In this document: in pieces, positions 60,401 through 64,000 of the stretch
Layout: each line of letters opens with the position of its first letter
Position numbering within the stretch: the stretch's first letter is position 1
From: Stercorarius parasiticus
Taxonomy: Eukaryota > Chordata > Aves > Charadriiformes > Stercorariidae
NCBI GenBank assembly: GCA_013396915.1
Contig: VWZL01000265.1
Coordinates: 62,251 to 126,250, forward strand
DNA length: 64,000 bases
Direction: 5' to 3'
Translations under genes and position numbers: made by a program
The notes under the pieces: model-generated
What the model was told of the DNA's origin: nothing
The model's input: only the letters and a program-made list of their open reading frames with translations
Database searches by the model: none

Positions 60401-63400
60401 CTCCTAGTGTAATTTTGTAACAAATATCACATGGCCCTTGTAACTGTTACACAAAATGGAAGCTTCTTATCCTATTCTTCTTTAAGATGCTATTGGACGG
60501 AAAGTAGTTGGGAAATGTGCATTGAGCTTTATGTACAGTGCTACTTCAGGATATTTTCAGTGAAGTGATTTTATGTTGTAAACTGTTTCCTCTTCAAAAA
60601 CTCTTGTGATTCTTTTCCCCCTGCAATGTATATTTTCATTTACGCTGACTTTGTTTTGCAGGATGGAGACTGTGGTCAAAGCTAGAGACAGGGGAACGTA
60701 GATCCCACAGTAGCCAGGGGCCGTGCTATCGAAGTATAGAAGTTTCAATTAATGTTTCAGGTAATAGTTATTATTATCACTAAGTAGAATAATCTGTCAG
60801 AGGAAAAATTTCAACACATCCCCCCAAAATAGCTAGTAGTCCAGAAGCTTAAGGGCATTTACCAGGAAAGTGGAAGAGTCCAGTTTTGAAAGAATTTAAG
60901 CTCTCTCAATCTGTAAAAGCACCGTGGTGATTCATCTGTGTTGTCCTCAATTGCAGTTTCCTTCTTTGGCTGTGATATATGAAGCCATCAGTTCTTTTCT
61001 GTAAGGTCTTGGGGATAAAGTTTAGGGCTTCTGCATTCTCCTGCACTGCAAGGCACTTGATGGCAACACAGTGAGCAGTTTGGCCAGTAGGATTAACTCT
61101 GGAGAAATGGAGTGAAAGGCCTGCAAGATGTGGGAGGGCACTGACCGTGGAATCCAAACTCCTTAAGCACAGTTCTTTAGTGCTTGGATTTTAGATACTA
61201 TCTTGTCAGTAAGTTTCTTTCTAACGAAGCAGAAGGTTAAATTATCAATCTATTGTCTAGATCCCTTGGATTCTCTGTTACACTTGATATATCTGGGTTT
61301 CTTTTTATGAATGGTGTAGCTTCTTTCCTTCCCAAGTGGGAGTTTTTCCACCGTCTCTGAGGATCTCACTTTCGGTGCTGACAATGTATATTGACAACTT
61401 TCATGCTTGGTATATGTCACTAAGCAGAGTGCTTGGAATAATTACAAATGGATTACTTGTACTGTGGCTATTTTGCTGCTTGCTTCACTGAACTATGGCA
61501 TACATTCTAAGTGTTTGAAACTGGCGATCAGTTTGGTAGATAGCTGTCCAAAGTGCAATTCTGATAAGATTGAAATAAATGGAAACAGCTGGGAAAACCT
61601 TTCCTTTGACCTGGAGTATGTTGAAATTACATTTTAAATTAGGTGCGTATATTATTTTTCTTTGACTTAAGCAGTATGTAGATTTTGTCTCTCCAGAACT
61701 AGGTTATTGTAATATACTCTGTGTGAAACTTCAGGATAACGTAAGATTTGTCTGTTGGAATTCACTCCTACTTTGATTTCCTGTTGCTTTCTAAATTGTT
61801 TGAAAGTTTAATTGCCTATAATGGCCTGCAATATTTAACCTGTTGAATTCCATTGAATTGCTTGGAGAGCACTCTAACATGGTTACATAGGAGTTTCTTT
61901 CAAACTCCTATTATTCTTCGTAATAATCACTGAAGTTCACGCTTCTCAGACCCCTTAACAAAGTTTGCTGTGCTTAAGATATGTTTGAACACTGTCTTTT
62001 CTCTTAGGTGTAGTTGTTGGCTTCAGGAATAATGTGCTTTGTTTGCTATTGGTATGGCCTACAGATATGAAGTTTAAAACAGCTGTGTCCATCACTGACT
62101 AAATGAAAAAAAAAAAATAATTCTGATAGAATATTGTTTCTTGCACGCGTCCATGAAGTGGATGTGTATTGACAGTTTGCTTATGAATAGAAATGAAAGA
62201 ACTTTATAATTTAGACTTTGCTTTTGCCTTATGTGTGGAAATAGGTTGGAATGTATTGGGAATCATTTGCCAATATTGCATGAATAATAAGTGACCTTTT
62301 CTTGACTTAATGATGCAATAAGCACTTTATAGTTATATCCTGACAGGTAGTGGTCACAGTAGTTAAAATGTGTGAGCTAGTACTTTGGCTTTATCTCCTT
62401 ATTTAGTCTAGGAGGATATTTTAAGGGTTTGCTCACTCCCCAGTTTGGAGATGAAATGCATGTTGGGGAATTTTAAGATGAGTAAAAACTGTGATGTGTT
62501 ACATTTAGTATGAGAAAAACAGAAGAATATCTGATATGTTACACTTCTCTTAAATGGGGATGAGGTTTCTGTGTATTAGATACAAATAATCATCAAAGCA
62601 ATAGAAATGGCTTCCTAACTAAAACTTGTTTCATCTAGGCCTACTTTTGACCCACTGGAAAATGCCTTCTGCAATTTGCAGCCGCTGTATTTTGAAGTGT
62701 TCCACAAAAGTAAGGTCTATTAGCTGCAGCTGCAAACTGAGAAAAGTAGTGTGAAAGAACCAGTGTTTTTTTGGCTTATACTACACAGCTGTTTTCTGGA
62801 AAGTAATTGTGAGCTTTGTGGTTTTGAAGAAAAATTAAAAAATAAGTTTATATGTAAAGGAATTGGGATGGGTGCTATATATTAGACTAAGAGGGTGTGT
62901 AGAGAGGTACAAGTGGGTGGGTGTAGTAAAGCCATGATATTTTGGTGTGGACTGATGTGAAGTGTTGTTTCTTGGAACAATACATTTGGAGAAGCCAACA
63001 TGACTTGCAGACTTTGGACAGAGGAATGGATAAAAGGTAGGGTTAAAAACCATAAAACTGTTCTTAGAAGTAGTTTGCCACAGTGGAGTGGAGAGAGGTC
63101 ATCTTACTAAAACATAATTGTTGCCTGCAGTAAAGTTCTGGGGGGAAAATGAGGGCCATTTCTTTTCTTTCCTTTTTTTTTTTTTTCTTTTTTACGATCT
63201 TTAGTGGTTGTTCTATAGGCTTTTCAGATATTATAGGCTCTTACTAAGAACAATTCTCTTGAATTGGTGCGAATTTCATGGAAAAGATGTCTGTTACAGC
63301 TAAAAATATTAGTCTTTAAAACTGTTGCTGAGAATTTTTATGATTAATACATACATTTTTATGTTTAGGGAGGAGAGTGGATTGTCTAATGTAAATGTGA

Positions 63401-64000
63401 ATCTTGGGGGTGTGACAGGGGAACAGGACAGCTTCATTTCCATGAATGTACACTGCTGCAGATGTTCAAAAGTAAGGGAACATAATTTAGTTTCAGAAGC
63501 AAGACTTTTCTGAAGAAAAAAGGCATCCTGTTGCTTCACCAGCACACTAGGACTTAAAAAAACATCACCATTTAAGGTGAGTTTTGTGCAGTGAGAGCAC
63601 ACCCTGTGGCTTGGCAGTCTAGTCAGAAGGATGATACCATGCTGACTTTATAACTAGATCTTTGAACAATATTCTCATGGGTGGTAAATGCAAAACAAAG
63701 TAATATCAACTGGCACTTAATTCTGTGAGCTCCCTGCTGATGGGGCTCTGCACTGAAATGGAACTCTTCCTGACAGGAAGTCAGCCGCGAAGTGTGGAGA
63801 CCTCTGAAAATAAAGTGTGCTTTAATTTGACACCCTGCTGTTTTACAGCGAGTCTGTTTAATTTGAGACTATGGAAGGAGGGTTAGTGGAGGGGAGGGGT
63901 ATGAGATTATGGAAAGTTCAGTGAGCGGCAAAGCTTGTTGCTGACGTTATGCTGATTACAAATATGTGAACATTTTTGTTCATGTTAATAAACCAAATAA

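Larger units (their letters stand above)
53985..64000 (+). other. LRBA intron, 5' part (over 10 kb)
   Basis: It holds an A-run at 54115-54130, a 44-nt T/C tract at 56028-56071 and a less AT-rich stretch at 57100-57500 with a palindromic TGACGTCA. An exon-like segment at 60662-60760 and a T/C tract near 63160-63190 are also present. No exon continuing LRBA was found. Confidence 0.75.

Noticed and set aside
1..64000. CRISPR arrays, operons, phage or defence genes, tRNA or rRNA genes
   Set aside because: None seen. The sequence is a vertebrate intron-exon landscape. I did not run tRNA or snoRNA search models, so small intronic RNAs could be missed.

Overview
The window is vertebrate nuclear DNA, most likely from a bird; a crocodilian or turtle is less likely. 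It is AT-rich. It carries CR1 retrotransposon pieces, including one 3' end that finishes in the ATTCTATG-type octamer typical of sauropsid CR1. The only gene is a split one with GT-AG introns. There is no sign of bacterial, plasmid or phage sequence.

One gene fills the window on the + strand: the middle of LRBA (LPS-responsive beige-like anchor protein), the BEACH-family paralogue of neurobeachin (NBEA). I placed 18 coding exons between 1153 and 53984. Joined, they give 3,492 nt, or 1,164 codons, with no stop and matching phases at every junction. The start codon, the N-terminal lectin-like region and the C-terminal PH-BEACH-WD40 module lie outside the window. By region: 1153-9368 encodes the end of the N-terminal helical (ARM-like/DUF4704) region in six exons. 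22383-23414 is one 1,032-nt exon for an acidic, disordered linker. 24494-28597 and 31163-31334 encode the highly conserved central block. 31956-32394, 42696-42829 and 51145-51223 encode a second, Ser-rich linker. 51490-53984 encodes the conserved stretch leading to DUF1088. The last 10 kb is one unfinished intron.

The long introns (9369-22382, 32395-42695, 42830-51144, 53985-64000) hold CR1 remnants, homopolymer and A/C-rich tracts, a 52-bp tandem duplication and a perfect 12-bp hairpin. They also contain a few unproven exon-like or enhancer-like signals. A 1.1-1.2 kb near-identical repeat at 1469-3797, bounded by single n characters and a 52-n run, looks like an assembly error.

I found no new multi-gene system. 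The items most worth checking are two in-frame alternative donor arrangements (a GC donor at 28099 with a GT donor 6 nt later, and tandem donors at 51618/51624), possible early-termination isoforms, and two RRDS phosphorylation motifs in a PKA-anchoring protein family. No search or alignment was run; identities rest on recognising the protein sequences.
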